The notes: a model not told the origin generated them from the letters alone. Shown: positions 15,401 through 24,454, counted from the stretch's first letter. The stretch: 64,000 nucleotides of DNA from Aporophyla lueneburgensis (GCA_932294355.1 OW028753.1:4657501-4721500); one strand, 5' to 3'. Made by a program: numbers and translations.

Positions 15401-18400
15401 TCTGCTGATACCTTAGTCAGAGTTCTGAATTTCTTATCGATCTTGTCAAGTAGCTCAGCTATAGGTGCATCTAAAAACGAAGAGTTCCTACTCCTGAGTG
15501 CGATTAGTTTATTTTTTATCCATCTCTCCAAAACACTCATTTAAATCTTGATTTTAACTAAAACATGTATTTACCAATGCTCTGCTGATAACTTAGCCAG
15601 AATTCTGAATATTTTTTGGAGTCTGTCAAGTAGTTCAATTACAGATGCATCTGGAAACGAGGAGTTCCTGCTCCTGAGTGCGATAAGTTTATTGTTTTAA
15701 TCCTTCTCTCCAGAACACTCATTTAAATCTTGATTTTCACTAACACATGTGATTTCCAATGCTCTGCTGATACCTTAGTCAGAGTTCTAAATTTCTTATC
15801 GATCCTGTTCAGTAGTTCAGTTGCAAGCGCATCTGAAAAAGAAGAGTTTCCACGCCTGAGTGTGATAAGTTGCTTTTTTTATGCATTTCTCCAGAACATT
15901 CATTTAAATCTTGATTTTCACTAACACATGCGTTTACTCATGCTCTGCTGATACTTTAGTCAAAGTTCTGAATTCCTTATCGATTCTGTCAAGAAGCACA
16001 GTTATAGGTGCATCTAAAAATGAGGAGTTCCCACTCCTTAGTTCGATTAGTTAATTATCTCTCCATCTCTCCAGAACACTCATTTAAATCTTGATTTTCA
16101 CTAACACATGTGATTTCCCATGCTCTGCTGATACTTTAGTCAGAGTTCTGAATTCCTTATCGATTCTGCCAAGTAGCACAGTTATAGTTGCATCTAAAAA
16201 TGAGGAGTTCCCACTCCTTAGTTCGACTATTTTATTATCTCGCCATCTCTTCAGAACACTCAATTAAATCTTGATTTTCACTAACACATGTGATTTCCAA
16301 TGCTCTGCTGAGACCTTAGTCAGAGTTCTAAATTTATTATCGATCCTGTCAAGTAGTTCAGTTACAGATGCATCTGGAAACGAAGAGTTCCTGCTCCTGA
16401 GTGCGATAAGTTTATTATTTTAATCCATCTCTTCAGAATACTCATTTAAATCTTGATTTTCACTAATACATGTGATTTCCAATGCTCTGCTTATACCTTA
16501 GTCAGAGTTCTAAATTTCTTATCGATCCTTTTCAGTAGTTCAGTTACAAGTGCATCTGAAAACGAAGAGTTCCCACACCTGTGTGGAATTAGTTACCTTT
16601 TTTTATGCATATCTCCAGAACACTCATTTAAATCTTGATTTTCACTAACACATGCGTTTACCCATGCTCTGCTGATACTTTAGTCAGAGTTCTGAATTTT
16701 TTATCGATCTTCTCAAGTAATTCAGTTATAGATGCATCTGGATACGAAGAGTTTTCGCTCCTGTGTGCGATAAGTTTATTGTTTTTATCCATCTCTCCAG
16801 AACAGTCATTTAAATCTTGATTTTCACTAACACTTGCGTTTACCCATGCTCTGCTGATACTTTAGTCAGAGTTCTGAATTTTTTATCGATCTTCTCAAGT
16901 AATTCAGTTATAGATGCATCTGGATACGAAGAGTTTTCGCTCCTGTGTGCGATAAGTTTATTGTTTTTATCCATCTCTCCAGAACACTCATTTAAATCTT
17001 GATTTTCACTAACACATGCGTTTACCCATGCTCTGCTCATACTTTAGTCAGAGTTCTGAATTTTTGATTGAGCCTGTCAAGTAGTTCAGATACAGGTGCA
17101 TCTGAAAACAAGGAGTTCCCGCGCCTGAGTGTGATAAGTTACTTTTTTTTATGCATCTCTCCAGAACATTCATTTAAATCTTGATTTTCACTAACACATG
17201 CGTTTACCCATGCTCTGCTGATACTTTAGTCAGAGTTCTGAATTCCTTATCGATGCTGTCAAGTAGCACAGTTATAGGTGCATCTTAAAATGAGGAGTTC
17301 CCACTCCTTAGTTCGATTAGTTTATTATCTCTCCATCTCTCCAAAACACTCATTTAAATCTTGATTTTCACTAACACATGTGTTTACGTATTCTCTACTG
17401 AAACTTTAGAAAGATTTCTGAATTTCTTAATGATGCTATGAAGTAGTCCAGGTGCATCTTAATACGAGGAGTTCCCGCTCCTGAGTGACATATTTTTTTT
17501 TTTATCCATCTCTCCAAAACGCTCATTTAAATCTTGATTTCAACTAACCCAAATCTTTACACATGCTCTGCTGATATCTCAGTTAGGGTTCTGAATTAAT
17601 TTTGCATATTTTCGAATACTTCTGTTATAGTGGCAATACGAATTGTGGAGATCTAGCTTCTCAATTTTACTCTTACTTTTTATTTTGATCATCGTTTCGC
17701 AATCATTCAATGAAATCTATATTTTATTTAACCTTTCTTTTTTGGAAGGCTCTGCTTATACGTTTATGAGATATCTGCATGTATGTAGTATGTTTCTGTT
17801 TATGTAGTACTGACTGCTAAACTGAGTCTGTAGAATCAACGAAACTCGGCAAACTACGCCATTTGCGCCTGTTTTAACGAATCGATTTTTTTTTTCTTAT
17901 AACAGGTAATATTTTCGTTTTTTTTTTTTTTTCTTTATTTTTTCTGCAGAACTATTTCGGAAAAGTATAAGGAACTATAAAATTCACCACTGTGAACCTA
18001 AAACAAATTTTTAAATTTTTTTTTGGAAAAAATGATCTGCCAACGGAAGTTAGCAGAGCATATTTTCGTTCGACCTTTTTTCAGGCAAAAATCGCAGAAC
18101 TATTTTTTTTAAGTATAAGGAACTCTAGAACTCAGCTGCATGCGAATAGAACTCACATTTTTTTTTGCTCTGCTGGGAAATGCTCTGCCAAGTTCACCCA
18201 CATCAAATCACTTTAAATATTTTTTGTTAATACCTTGCAATGAGTAAATTATAACTTACTAAAATAATTTGCAAATTATCATCACGTACCCATGATTGTT
18301 GTTGTGTTAAGTTTATGTTGTCATCAGTTGAAACTTACATCTGTGTTAAACTTTGAAAGTTGTGTTACTAGCCTCATAAAGTGCCCTTGTTATACTGAGT

Positions 18401-21102
18401 CAATGTAACTTAGGATAAGTGCATTAATTTATTGTTTTCCTGGTTAAATAAAGATATTTGAAAATGAATGAAAATGAATTATACATCGACTAAATAATAC
18501 TTTTCTGCTTCAGAAATCAACCTGGAACCATCCGACAACGCGTATGGTTTTCAAAACTACGAATCTGGTCTAATGCGAATCGCCTTCGTGCGAGGGAACC
18601 CTGGTCTAGCCAAGAAGCTATACGGAGGTCCCGTGCTCACTAACTCCGAACCCTTCAGGTACTTGTTGTTGCAGAGGAAGATGGGTATTGAAAACTGGCA
18701 TGAAGATTACCACAACTATACCTTGATTTGGAAACCAGGTACTGTTCTGAAGTCCATTTTTTTTATGTATCGAAAGCTGTTTCTTTGTTCTGTGAAATCG
18801 ACTGTTTGGATCAATCCATTATGGTGTCATGACAACTGAGTTAAAATCAGTGATCGTCTGGTAGACATCGATCGAACGCAATAATTATAATAGAAAGATG
18901 CAAATAGCATCTTTCTATCTTTAAAACCAGTCGTGCATACTGTGTAAACAGCTTTGCCAGCAGTGCCCTGCGCAAGAAGTACGGTGGCATCCGTCCCATT
19001 GTCGTTGGGTGCATATACGGGCGTACGACAGCCTTAGGGGGCTTAAACATAACGGGGCTGTGAGGCAGCCTTGCATGCCATTTCCACCTTTTTAAGTTCC
19101 AACAAAGGTAAGGTCAACCTCAAGGTTGACGTTAAGAACGCCTTAACTCTGTGAACAGGAGCACTTTAGAATAGAAAAGAATAGAATAGAACATTTTTAT
19201 TTACAGACCGGAGTCCATAGGGTTAGTAACATTCTTTCTTAACGTCTAGTGTTAGTAGGTTACAGACAGAAACAAATATACAATTACAATAATTAAAATT
19301 CAGTATGGAGCCGCATTCATCTCCGCAGCATCGGGGAATCCCACCGATCTGCGAATACACTGAGACTACTGTGTCTGTGTGAGAGTTCTGTGGCAATGTT
19401 AAGCGATAAGGCCACCCATTGTATATTTTGTAATAATTATAATGTTTTTTGTGATGTATTTTTATGGTGTACAATAAAGTATATATAAATAAATAAATGT
19501 TACAGGTACCCTTATAACTGGTTGTACATATAAACAGCTATGCCGGAGATAAACATCATTAGTCCCCTTATTAATAAACGGAGAGTAAATCAAAACCAGT
19601 CTAACCATCAGATTCACCAACTGTATTTTTCGATGTTATTTGGCAAATTGGCACATATTAAATTCACTTTTATTAGTGGTACTTCAATTAGAATGTACGT
19701 CTTATTAGTTATGCTGAGGTAATAATTTTAATGAATATACTAAATTATTGTTTCAGATGCCATCGTTATGCTGGTGGATGGTGAGCAGTACGGTACCGTC
19801 AACCCAGGTGCGGGTTTCTCTGAGATTGCGAAGAAGAACAACGTGCCCCATGCGTCGAATTGGCAGAGGGGAACTGTCATGGCGCCGCTGGATCAGATGG
19901 TACGAGCAGTCTAGTATGAAACTTTATGAACAGAACTAGCCAGGACTTAATCAATAAAAGTCTGACATTATTAACCTGTCTGGAAATAAAGTGGTCAGAA
20001 TCGTAATCATTTACTTGTCAGAATAAATACATACATTATAAGGTCTTAAGATTGTGGTGACCAATACTAGTGCCTTCTTTGTTCTCAGCCCAGCAGTAGG
20101 GTCATTAGGGCTGTTATTTCATTTTAAATGAAGTACAATTTTCTTCAAAGATTCCCCGATTAAATTAACAACACACACTCACACACACTGCAGTATTGGG
20201 CAGTGACGTGTCCAACCTTTCGGCAGTTAGGTTTAAGTCCCACGTAAATGAGGACGAGCCTATTATCTTCAACCTGGCACATATCCAGACTCCGGGCTGT
20301 AACTGATAAAATCCTGATTGAAGACTATTAAGTTAATACTGCATAATCTGGGAATAAGGTCCAGACCTCGTGCTGTGGAGTAGCATTTGCGATCACTAGA
20401 CCGGAATTTAATCTTTACTAATATTATAAAGCTGAAGAGTTTGTTTGATTGTTCGTTTGTTTGTTTGATTGAACGCGGTAATCTCGGAAACTACTGGTCT
20501 TTGGAATTGAAAATTCTTTTAGTGTTGGGTAGCCTATTTATTGAGGAAGGCTATAGGCTAAGCTATATTAAGTTATATTAAGTCCGCCTTTGTACCTTTT
20601 TGTGTGGGAGAAGTTTAAATAAATAATAATAATAAATAAATAAATATAATATCACGCTACAACCAAGAGGAGCGGAGCAGTAATGAAAAATGTTGCAAAA
20701 ACGGGGAAAATCGCACGGGTAGGCGTTTCGACGCGACGAGAAGGGTCGGGGGAACAACAAATTTAACGCGGACAAAGTCGCGGGCAGAAGCTAGTTAATT
20801 TTTGGAAAAATGGAAATATCGACTCCATCTAACGTTTTTATTTTTTTAATGTTCTGATAGTGATTCCTATCTCCTATTCTTGTAGTAAATAATTTCGTTT
20901 CTTTTTCTTCTGCCAGTTCCACTTGACTCTTGGACTTCGCGTGGGAGGCGTCAACGACTTCGCCGATAGCTTGGAGGGCAAACCCTGGAGGAACAATGCC
21001 AGTAAGGCAATGTTAGACTTCTGGAAAAACAAGGATTCTTGGCATCCTTCGTGGTATAACAGTGATTTGAGGGTAGACTACGTTAGGGTATACGCTCTTT
21101 AA
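500..21102 (+). CDS. Beta-1,3-glucan recognition protein, copy 1 (3' part, exons 5-8)
   Basis: Exons are 500-666, 18514-18738, 19757-19899 and 20917-21102 (stop TAA). Sizes (167, 225, 143, 186 bp) and phases match the three downstream copies exactly, and all exons are open. They encode the C-terminal two thirds of the GH16-like domain: exon 5 has CTGKADSPECRQ and RSFNFMFGRVEVRAKLPSG, exon 6 begins EINLEPSDNAYG and holds YHNYTLIWKP, exon 7 has LVDGEQYGTVNPGAGF, and exon 8 ends LRVDYVRVYAL. The family consists of secreted haemolymph proteins that bind microbial beta-1,3-glucan and feed the prophenoloxidase and Toll cascades. The glucanase catalytic motif ExDxxE is replaced by EINLEP, so catalysis is not expected. 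Exons 5 and 6 are separated by 17.8 kb of nested mobile DNA (0.68 kb in the other copies), which may impair splicing. AATAAA lies near 21132. This copy is the most divergent of the four. The 5' exons are outside the window. Confidence 0.85.
821..1200 (-). repeat. R1-clade LINE 3' tail, inverted, intron 5 copy 1
   Basis: Read on the minus strand, this segment matches the 3' UTR that follows the R1-like ORF2 end at 11405-11825: GC-rich blocks, then the stretch around gccagggccacgg and ggcgtgtcagacttttactg. The same fragment sits at the same place in intron 5 of copies 2, 3 and 4, so it was inserted before the gene family expanded. Confidence 0.65.
1379..1392. repeat. Target-site duplication (left) of Jockey-like LINE
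   Basis: The 14-bp string attatacatcgact occurs here and again, perfectly, at 18478-18491. The two copies bracket everything between the LINE's truncated 5' edge and its 3' end. Confidence 0.85.
1393..1783 (+). pseudogene. Jockey-like LINE ORF1 (gag-like) 3' fragment
   Basis: The frame opens at the LINE's truncated 5' edge and gives a cysteine/histidine array: CVKC, then HATTLC, CCNCNEAHPANYSKC. This is the CCHC zinc-knuckle cluster typical of the ORF1 of Jockey and related LINEs, which binds element RNA in the ribonucleoprotein. A lysine- and proline-rich tail follows, and the frame stops at 1783. The N-terminal half is missing because the insertion is 5' truncated, so the fragment has no start codon of its own. 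The ATG upstream at 1370 lies in host intron. Confidence 0.75.
1901..4729 (+). pseudogene. Jockey-like LINE ORF2 (endonuclease + reverse transcriptase), frameshifted
   Basis: A likely start ATG is at 1901. An apurinic-type endonuclease follows: LLTWNSDGV, IGICESRLT, GRGQGVAILLR, VIMGDFNANHSHW, and SSNHYPIFF near 2530-2560. The first frame stops at 2848. The sequence continues in another frame from about 2835 to 3269, then after another shift with the reverse transcriptase: NYRPISLLPSVGKIFE near 3450-3495, LDIEKAFDTVWHEGL, GVPQGSIVGPYLF and the catalytic FADD (the YxDD position) near 3918. A further shift near 4100 leads to the thumb region (HLNWSKHIADLR, RPCITYACPVW), with the stop at 4728-4730. 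ORF2 of Jockey elements nicks DNA and primes reverse transcription. This copy cannot encode an intact protein. Confidence 0.85.
4783..4791. repeat. 9-bp target-site duplication (left) of foldback element
   Basis: caaatcact here is repeated exactly at 18204-18212, immediately outside the perfectly inverted termini atgtgggtgaacttgg / ccaagttcacccacat. Nine-bp duplications are typical of Mutator-like and Drosophila FB foldback elements. Confidence 0.9.
4792..5440. repeat. Outer left terminal inverted repeat of foldback element
   Basis: This non-tandem outer part is matched in reverse by about 17550-18203. It contains ggcagagcatttcc and cagcagagcaaaa within the first 40 bases, and another tgctctgctaac near 4935. 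The same CAGAGCA core appears in every internal unit. It is A/T-rich with several poly-A runs. No coding capacity. Confidence 0.85.
7268..8170. repeat. Higher-order repeat of about 543 bp in the left arm
   Basis: The block from about 7268 recurs almost unchanged from about 7811. It includes rare variants such as gacagactccaaaaaatatt and taaatacatgttttagttaa. An offset near 543 equals three basic units, which indicates amplification of unit triplets. Confidence 0.7.
9705..9869 (-). mobile_element. Short retroposon with R1-like tail inserted in left arm
   Basis: About 165 bp starting with a T-run (poly-A tail on the minus strand) and matching the R1-like 3' tail sequence (ggcgtgtcagacttttactg, ccagggtcacggtatctctt). 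It is flanked by cagatgcat at 9696-9704 and 9870-9878, consistent with a target duplication inside one repeat unit. Confidence 0.7.
10720..11066. other. Left part of foldback centre (diverged repeat remnants)
   Basis: The sequence loses the regular period but keeps scraps of the unit (cagcagcgaggagctgcaacg, ttttctgatgcact, agagtcttcattttcagatg). It looks like old, decayed units. No gene seen. Confidence 0.5.
11067..11825 (+). mobile_element. R1-clade LINE 3' fragment at the foldback centre
   Basis: An open frame ending at 11405 encodes the C-terminus of an R1-type ORF2: LMQVLTGHCCCGGFLFRI, ETPGCFHC, EDTVEHTVEVCPAW, then RPALVRVLVRSERAM. The CxxC...H...C pattern is the zinc-knuckle at the end of R1/TRAS-clade ORF2 proteins. 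A GC-rich 3' UTR follows to about 11825, which seeds the short tails seen elsewhere in the window. The fragment is severely 5' truncated and non-functional. Whether it inserted into the centre or was captured during formation of the foldback cannot be told from this copy. Confidence 0.75.
11826..12053. other. Right part of foldback centre
   Basis: Unique AT-rich sequence without repeat periodicity or coding potential. The right-arm array begins near 12054 with aacaggtgcatctgaaaacg. Confidence 0.5.
12054..17550. repeat. Right-arm tandem array, about 30 units of about 181 bp
   Basis: Reverse complement of the left-arm unit, marked by catttaaatcttgattttcac and ccatgctctgctgatacttt at about 181-base spacing. 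The outermost units mirror the left arm in order and in rare variants. Inner units differ in number: for example, the subtype at 16635-16820 is repeated nearly identically at 16817-17002, whereas the left arm has one copy near 5990-6170. Confidence 0.9.
18204..18212. repeat. 9-bp target-site duplication (right) of foldback element
   Basis: Exact copy of caaatcact at 4783-4791, directly abutting the right terminus cacccacat. Confidence 0.9.
18478..18491. repeat. Target-site duplication (right) of Jockey-like LINE
   Basis: Perfect 14-bp copy of 1379-1392, followed by the ancestral intron end and the exon 6 acceptor. Confidence 0.85.
19150..19500. repeat. LINE/SINE tail remnants in intron 6 of copy 1
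   Basis: Contains tail-like blocks, including tacaataaagtatatataaa followed by short aaat repeats at the right edge. There is no coding potential. This material is absent from intron 6 of the other copies, so it is specific to copy 1. The family was not determined. Confidence 0.4.
20412..20794 (+). mobile_element. Non-autonomous Helitron-like element
   Basis: Begins TCTTTACTAATATTATAAAG directly after an A and ends cgcgggcagaagCTAG directly before a T. This is the 5'-TC...CTRR-3' structure with A/T insertion that is diagnostic of Helitrons. Internal gaagagtttgtttg and gggtagcctatttattgagg are shared with the copies at 48706-49151 and 63620-63879. No protein is encoded. Confidence 0.75.
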
Positions 21103-21433
21103 ATAATTTGGCTTCGATCAAAGATGTTAAGAATAAAATCTTGTGTTTTATTTCAATTTAAAAAATTTAAAATATATTGTGTTTATTGTTGTAATATTAT
21201 CACTACAGGCACAGAATTTCTTTATTAAAAATGCTTTTATAAATATTTGTATTTGCTAATATACTACTAAAACGATCTTTATCATTTTATTCCACGGGCG
21301 CACCAGTCATTGGTTTCCAAGTAAGAAGATTCTGCGAAACGTTACTTCCGCAGGACATGGAACTTCTCTAAAACTTTGATCGTTTTTAGCGCACATTTAC
21401 TCACAAATGTTAGATCAGAACTGATCTGTGTGT

Positions 21434-21506
21434 GAGTGTGTAACGAATGATCCAAGAGAGGCAAAGTAAATGAACATTTACTTTGCCTCTCCTGTATCAT
21501 TCGTTT
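21434..21506. repeat. Hairpin (inverted duplication) downstream of copy 1
   Basis: aacgaatgatccaagagagg... is followed after two bases by its near-perfect inverse ending tcattcgtt (stem about 30 bp). A second small hairpin lies just upstream (21413-21435, ttagatcag aa ctgatctg). The paralogous sites near 39955-40010 and 47820-47870 have only one arm. Confidence 0.75.
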
Positions 21507-21606
21507 ATACTCTTCCCGCTGAAGCAACGTTGCTCCAGCAGGATTAGTTTTTCGCATTGATCCAAAAAATACAGCAGTCCCAAAATTTTATTTGGTGTAG
21601 ATTTAC

Positions 21607-21772
21607 AGCAAGCGGCAAGCGTAGCGTGCGTCCTCCAGCTAGATGGATCGATGACCTGAAGAAAGCGGCTGGGACAGACTGGATACGGAAGGCAAAGGAC
21701 AGGGTATTGTAACGCACCATGGGAGAGGCCTATGTCCAGCAGTGGACTGCGATAGGCTGAGCTGATGATAGA
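21607..21772 (+). repeat. RTE-clade LINE ORF2 C-terminal remnant (first of three)
   Basis: Conceptual reading with interruptions gives RWIDDLKKAAGTDWIRKAKD and RTMGEAYVQQWTAIG, the conserved end of RTE-type ORF2, then a tgatgata tail. Copies lie at 40104-40269 and 47966-48130, within the duplicated flank. Confidence 0.7.
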
Positions 21773-22423
21773 TTTACAGCAGATTACGATCTAATTATTC
21801 GTTGAACCTAATTAATTCTAGATGAAATTTTCTAGCTAAAATCACAAAGAAATACGTGGCAACTAAACGGTAGATTTATAGTACATAGTACTAACACATG
21901 TGCTATGCGATTATACAATACCAAGAGATTTAAGTTTTACAGTGCAAAGATAGTTTTTACAATATACAACAGCTCCAACAGTATTTTCCAATGCCAATCA
22001 TATACTATTGCACCCTGGCTGTGGAGCAAGACCAGCGGGACCTCAAGGCAGGGTTTTGGCCGAAAGGTGTCGTGTTTCGACGATTCCGCGGAAGACTACG
22101 AGACACCACGCAGCGCAACACGACGCCGTCACTTCGTGTACAATAGGTTTACATTGTTTTTTATTTGTATGTTATGGGTCTTTGTAGCCCGAAATAAATT
22201 GATTTTCGATTTGTACGATCTACTGCGATAGGCTTGAGTTACACTTTTTTACACATAATTTATAATATATCAGATAAAATAAAATAAAAACTAAAGTATA
22301 AATAAAATTATACTATATACATTATAGTATATAAATTTTCAAGCCTATCATAGAAGCTGTGATCTCCCCGCAGCATAAGTCAAACAGTTTTGTCAGCGAT
22401 GTAATCTCAAAACTTATACTATC

Positions 22424-22533
22424 CTTATCTGCATAGTGTGCATTAAATACAATTTTGTTATTTAAAATCATTTAATTGATGTAGGTATGTGGCATTAATT
22501 ACCAAAAATTGACATTTCGATATGGATTTTTCC
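22424..22533 (+). promoter_or_regulatory. Candidate kB/GATA promoter module, copy 2
   Basis: ggatttttcc at 22524-22533 lies about 100 bp upstream of the exon 1 ATG and resembles insect Rel/NF-kB sites. A TTATCT (GATA on the other strand) lies at about 22431. Such pairs regulate insect immune genes. The same layout precedes copy 3. This is a sequence match only. Confidence 0.3.
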
Positions 22534-22707
22534 TGCTTTTGAACATCCGACCTTCCGAAACCGGCTGGCAATATACTCTACTCTAGCTTCTTCATCGTAA
22601 ATCCAATTAGTCGGCATAATAACTAGACGAAACATGTCGTGTGTCGATAAAGCTGTGTTTGTTTATTTATTTTTGTTTATTGTAATATGTGAAGCTCAGG
22701 AAAGGAA

Positions 22708-23453
22708 TAAAGACCAGGTTCCTAAGGCCTCAGTAGAAGCTTTGTATCCCAAAGGATTAGTTTGAAAGGTAAGACCGCTATTATGTGAACACCGGTTGAA
22801 AATAAAGAGAAATTGTTAAGTGTGGGATTTTCCAGCTTTTGGCTTTCAGCTGCTGCAGAGTTTCTTGCTCCACTTTTTCTTCCCCATTGCACTAAGAACG
22901 GGTGAAAGGCGTTAAAAACTGCTGATTCTCAGCCTGATTTGAAAAAGACTTGCAATTTTGATTTTCAATTTCGTTATTTTACGGTTACTTTTGATGAAAT
23001 TCTTTAACTAATTGCCAAACACATAACACAGAGATTGTTGATCCAAAAATTATTATTTCTGTACTTTACAATAGGAGCAATAAAGACCAGGTTCCTAAGG
23101 CCTCAGTAGAAGCTTTGTATCCCAAAGGCTTTAGGATTAGTTTGAAAGGTAAGACCGCTATTATGTGAACACCGGTTGAAAATAAAGAGAAATTGTTAAG
23201 TGTGGGATTTTCCAGCTTTTGGCTTTCAGCTGCTGCAGAGTTTCTTGCTCCACTTTTTCTTCCCCATTGCACTAAGAACGGGTGAAAGGCGTTAAAAACT
23301 GCTGATTCTCAGCCTGATTTGAAAAAGACTTGCAATTTTGATTTTCAATTTCGTTATTTTACGGTTACTTTTGATGAAATTCTTTAACTAATTGCCAAAC
23401 ACATAACACAGAGATTGTTGATCCAAAGATTATTATTTCTGTACTTTACAATA
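22708..23453 (+). repeat. Tandem duplication covering the end of exon 1 of copy 2
   Basis: 22708-23080 and 23081-23453 are nearly identical. Each contains the exon 1 sequence from aataaagaccagg through its splice donor plus intron 1 sequence. They differ mainly by a 7-bp deletion in the first unit (373-bp offset). The junction shares ataggagcaataa with the end of the second unit. Confidence 0.85.
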
Positions 23454-24454
23454 GGAGCAATAATTTCTTTACAATTACATGAAGCCTTTACATGAAGACT
23501 TTTGTCGTCATTTAAACTCTTTGACTTCTTAAAGCGTCGTGCAAATCGCACACAAATTCGGAGAAGAAAAAAACATTAAAACGAGAGCCACAAACAGTAT
23601 AATTTGGAACTCCGCCACACCCTGTTCTGACAAAACCTAAACAATATTGTACTGTTGGTCGAAATATCTTGGAGCAGTGGTGGGGCCCAGTAGTACCGGT
23701 CGCGACTTATAAGTTAGCCAGTTGAACCTCGATTTGTTAGTTTGTTGTATTAGGATATGTCTGGGTGCAATGAGGTCGACTCGCTCGTTTAAAAAAAAAA
23801 AGATGTAACACAAAATTTACGAATTTTGACCTTTTACAATAAAACGCATATTCATTGCGTAAAGATTAGGTAGAATTCAACAGCCGTCTCGATAACGTCA
23901 AAATCGAGCGAGATACGCGATCGGTCTTCTCTTTTCAATAAACAGGATTGGACAGGACGATTCTAATAAATGGCGTGATTCAGTGATGAACCGGCAGTGA
24001 CTGAGAGTGGGAGTGCTGTTCTGTTGTGTAATGCTGGTGTAACACGAAATTAATCTGTTTTTGACTAAAGGTAACTATGAAAGTTTAGAATGATTTTATA
24101 ATAAAATGCATGATCTTTGAGATACTTCGTTTTTTTAGAAAAATAATTTGATGATGATTTGTATTAATTCTGTTTTGTTTTAAAAATGTAGCATGTTCGA
24201 AAAATTATAACGTAATACTTCAGTTTCATTTTAAAAAATACGTCTTTTTCATTGGAGTAATTGAGTAACCATCGCTTTATAGTAAAACATAAACAGTAGC
24301 TAAAGTAAGATTCTGATTTACCTCTTTTTATTATTTACGCGAATGGGAAATTGTATGAAATGTTAAAAGTTAACGCTGTTTATTCGAAAATACCATTTTC
24401 AAATTATAATTTACAATCATTGTTCGTCTTTAACTTTTTAGGTTATTATAGAAC

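Larger units (their letters stand above)
4792..18203. mobile_element. Giant foldback (long inverted repeat) transposon, 13.4 kb
   Basis: The termini are perfect inverted repeats (atgtgggtgaacttggcaga at the left; its reverse complement ends at 18203), flanked by the exact 9-bp duplication caaatcact. Each arm has about 650 bp of non-tandem outer sequence (4792-5440; 17550-18203), then an array of about 181-bp tandem units (about 5440-10720 and 12054-17550). The centre is 10720-12053. The outer arms are nearly identical after reverse complementing. No transposase was found inside: the only protein-like stretch is an R1 LINE fragment at the centre, so the element is non-autonomous. The layout resembles Drosophila FB elements, whose arms are also made of tandem subrepeats and which also make 9-bp duplications, but these units are much longer than the FB subrepeats of some 10-31 bp. 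Membership of the Mutator superfamily is inferred from the duplication length and layout. Confidence 0.88.
1393..18477 (+). mobile_element. 5'-truncated Jockey-like non-LTR retrotransposon, split by a foldback element
   Basis: The element starts inside an ORF1 zinc-knuckle region, continues through ORF2 endonuclease and reverse transcriptase, and ends in a 3' UTR at 18213-18477 (aaataaagatatttg followed by short A-rich repeats). It is flanked by the perfect 14-bp duplication attatacatcgact. Its 3' UTR was later interrupted between 4791 and 18204 by a 13.4-kb inverted-repeat element. Net LINE length is about 3.66 kb. The perfect duplication suggests a fairly recent insertion, although the ORFs carry several frameshifts and stops. 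Confidence 0.85.
667..18513 (+). other. Giant intron 5 of betaGRP copy 1
   Basis: The donor gt is at 667-668 and the acceptor ag at 18512-18513. The same intron is 681 bp in copy 2 (33092-33772) and 680-681 bp in copies 3 and 4. The ancestral intron survives as 667-1392 plus 18492-18513. Everything between is a Jockey-like LINE split by a foldback element. Phase 1, as in the paralogues. Confidence 0.85.

Noticed and set aside
5979..17040. Many frames of about 61 codons in the foldback arms (reading like IFTNTCVYPCSADTLVRVLN)
   Set aside because: They arise because a unit of about 183 bp can stay in frame. They open at TTG rather than ATG, stop in each unit and vary freely. No known domain.
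5440..17550. CRISPR-like direct repeats
   Set aside because: Units of about 181 bp are contiguous, without unique spacers, in an intron of a eukaryotic gene.
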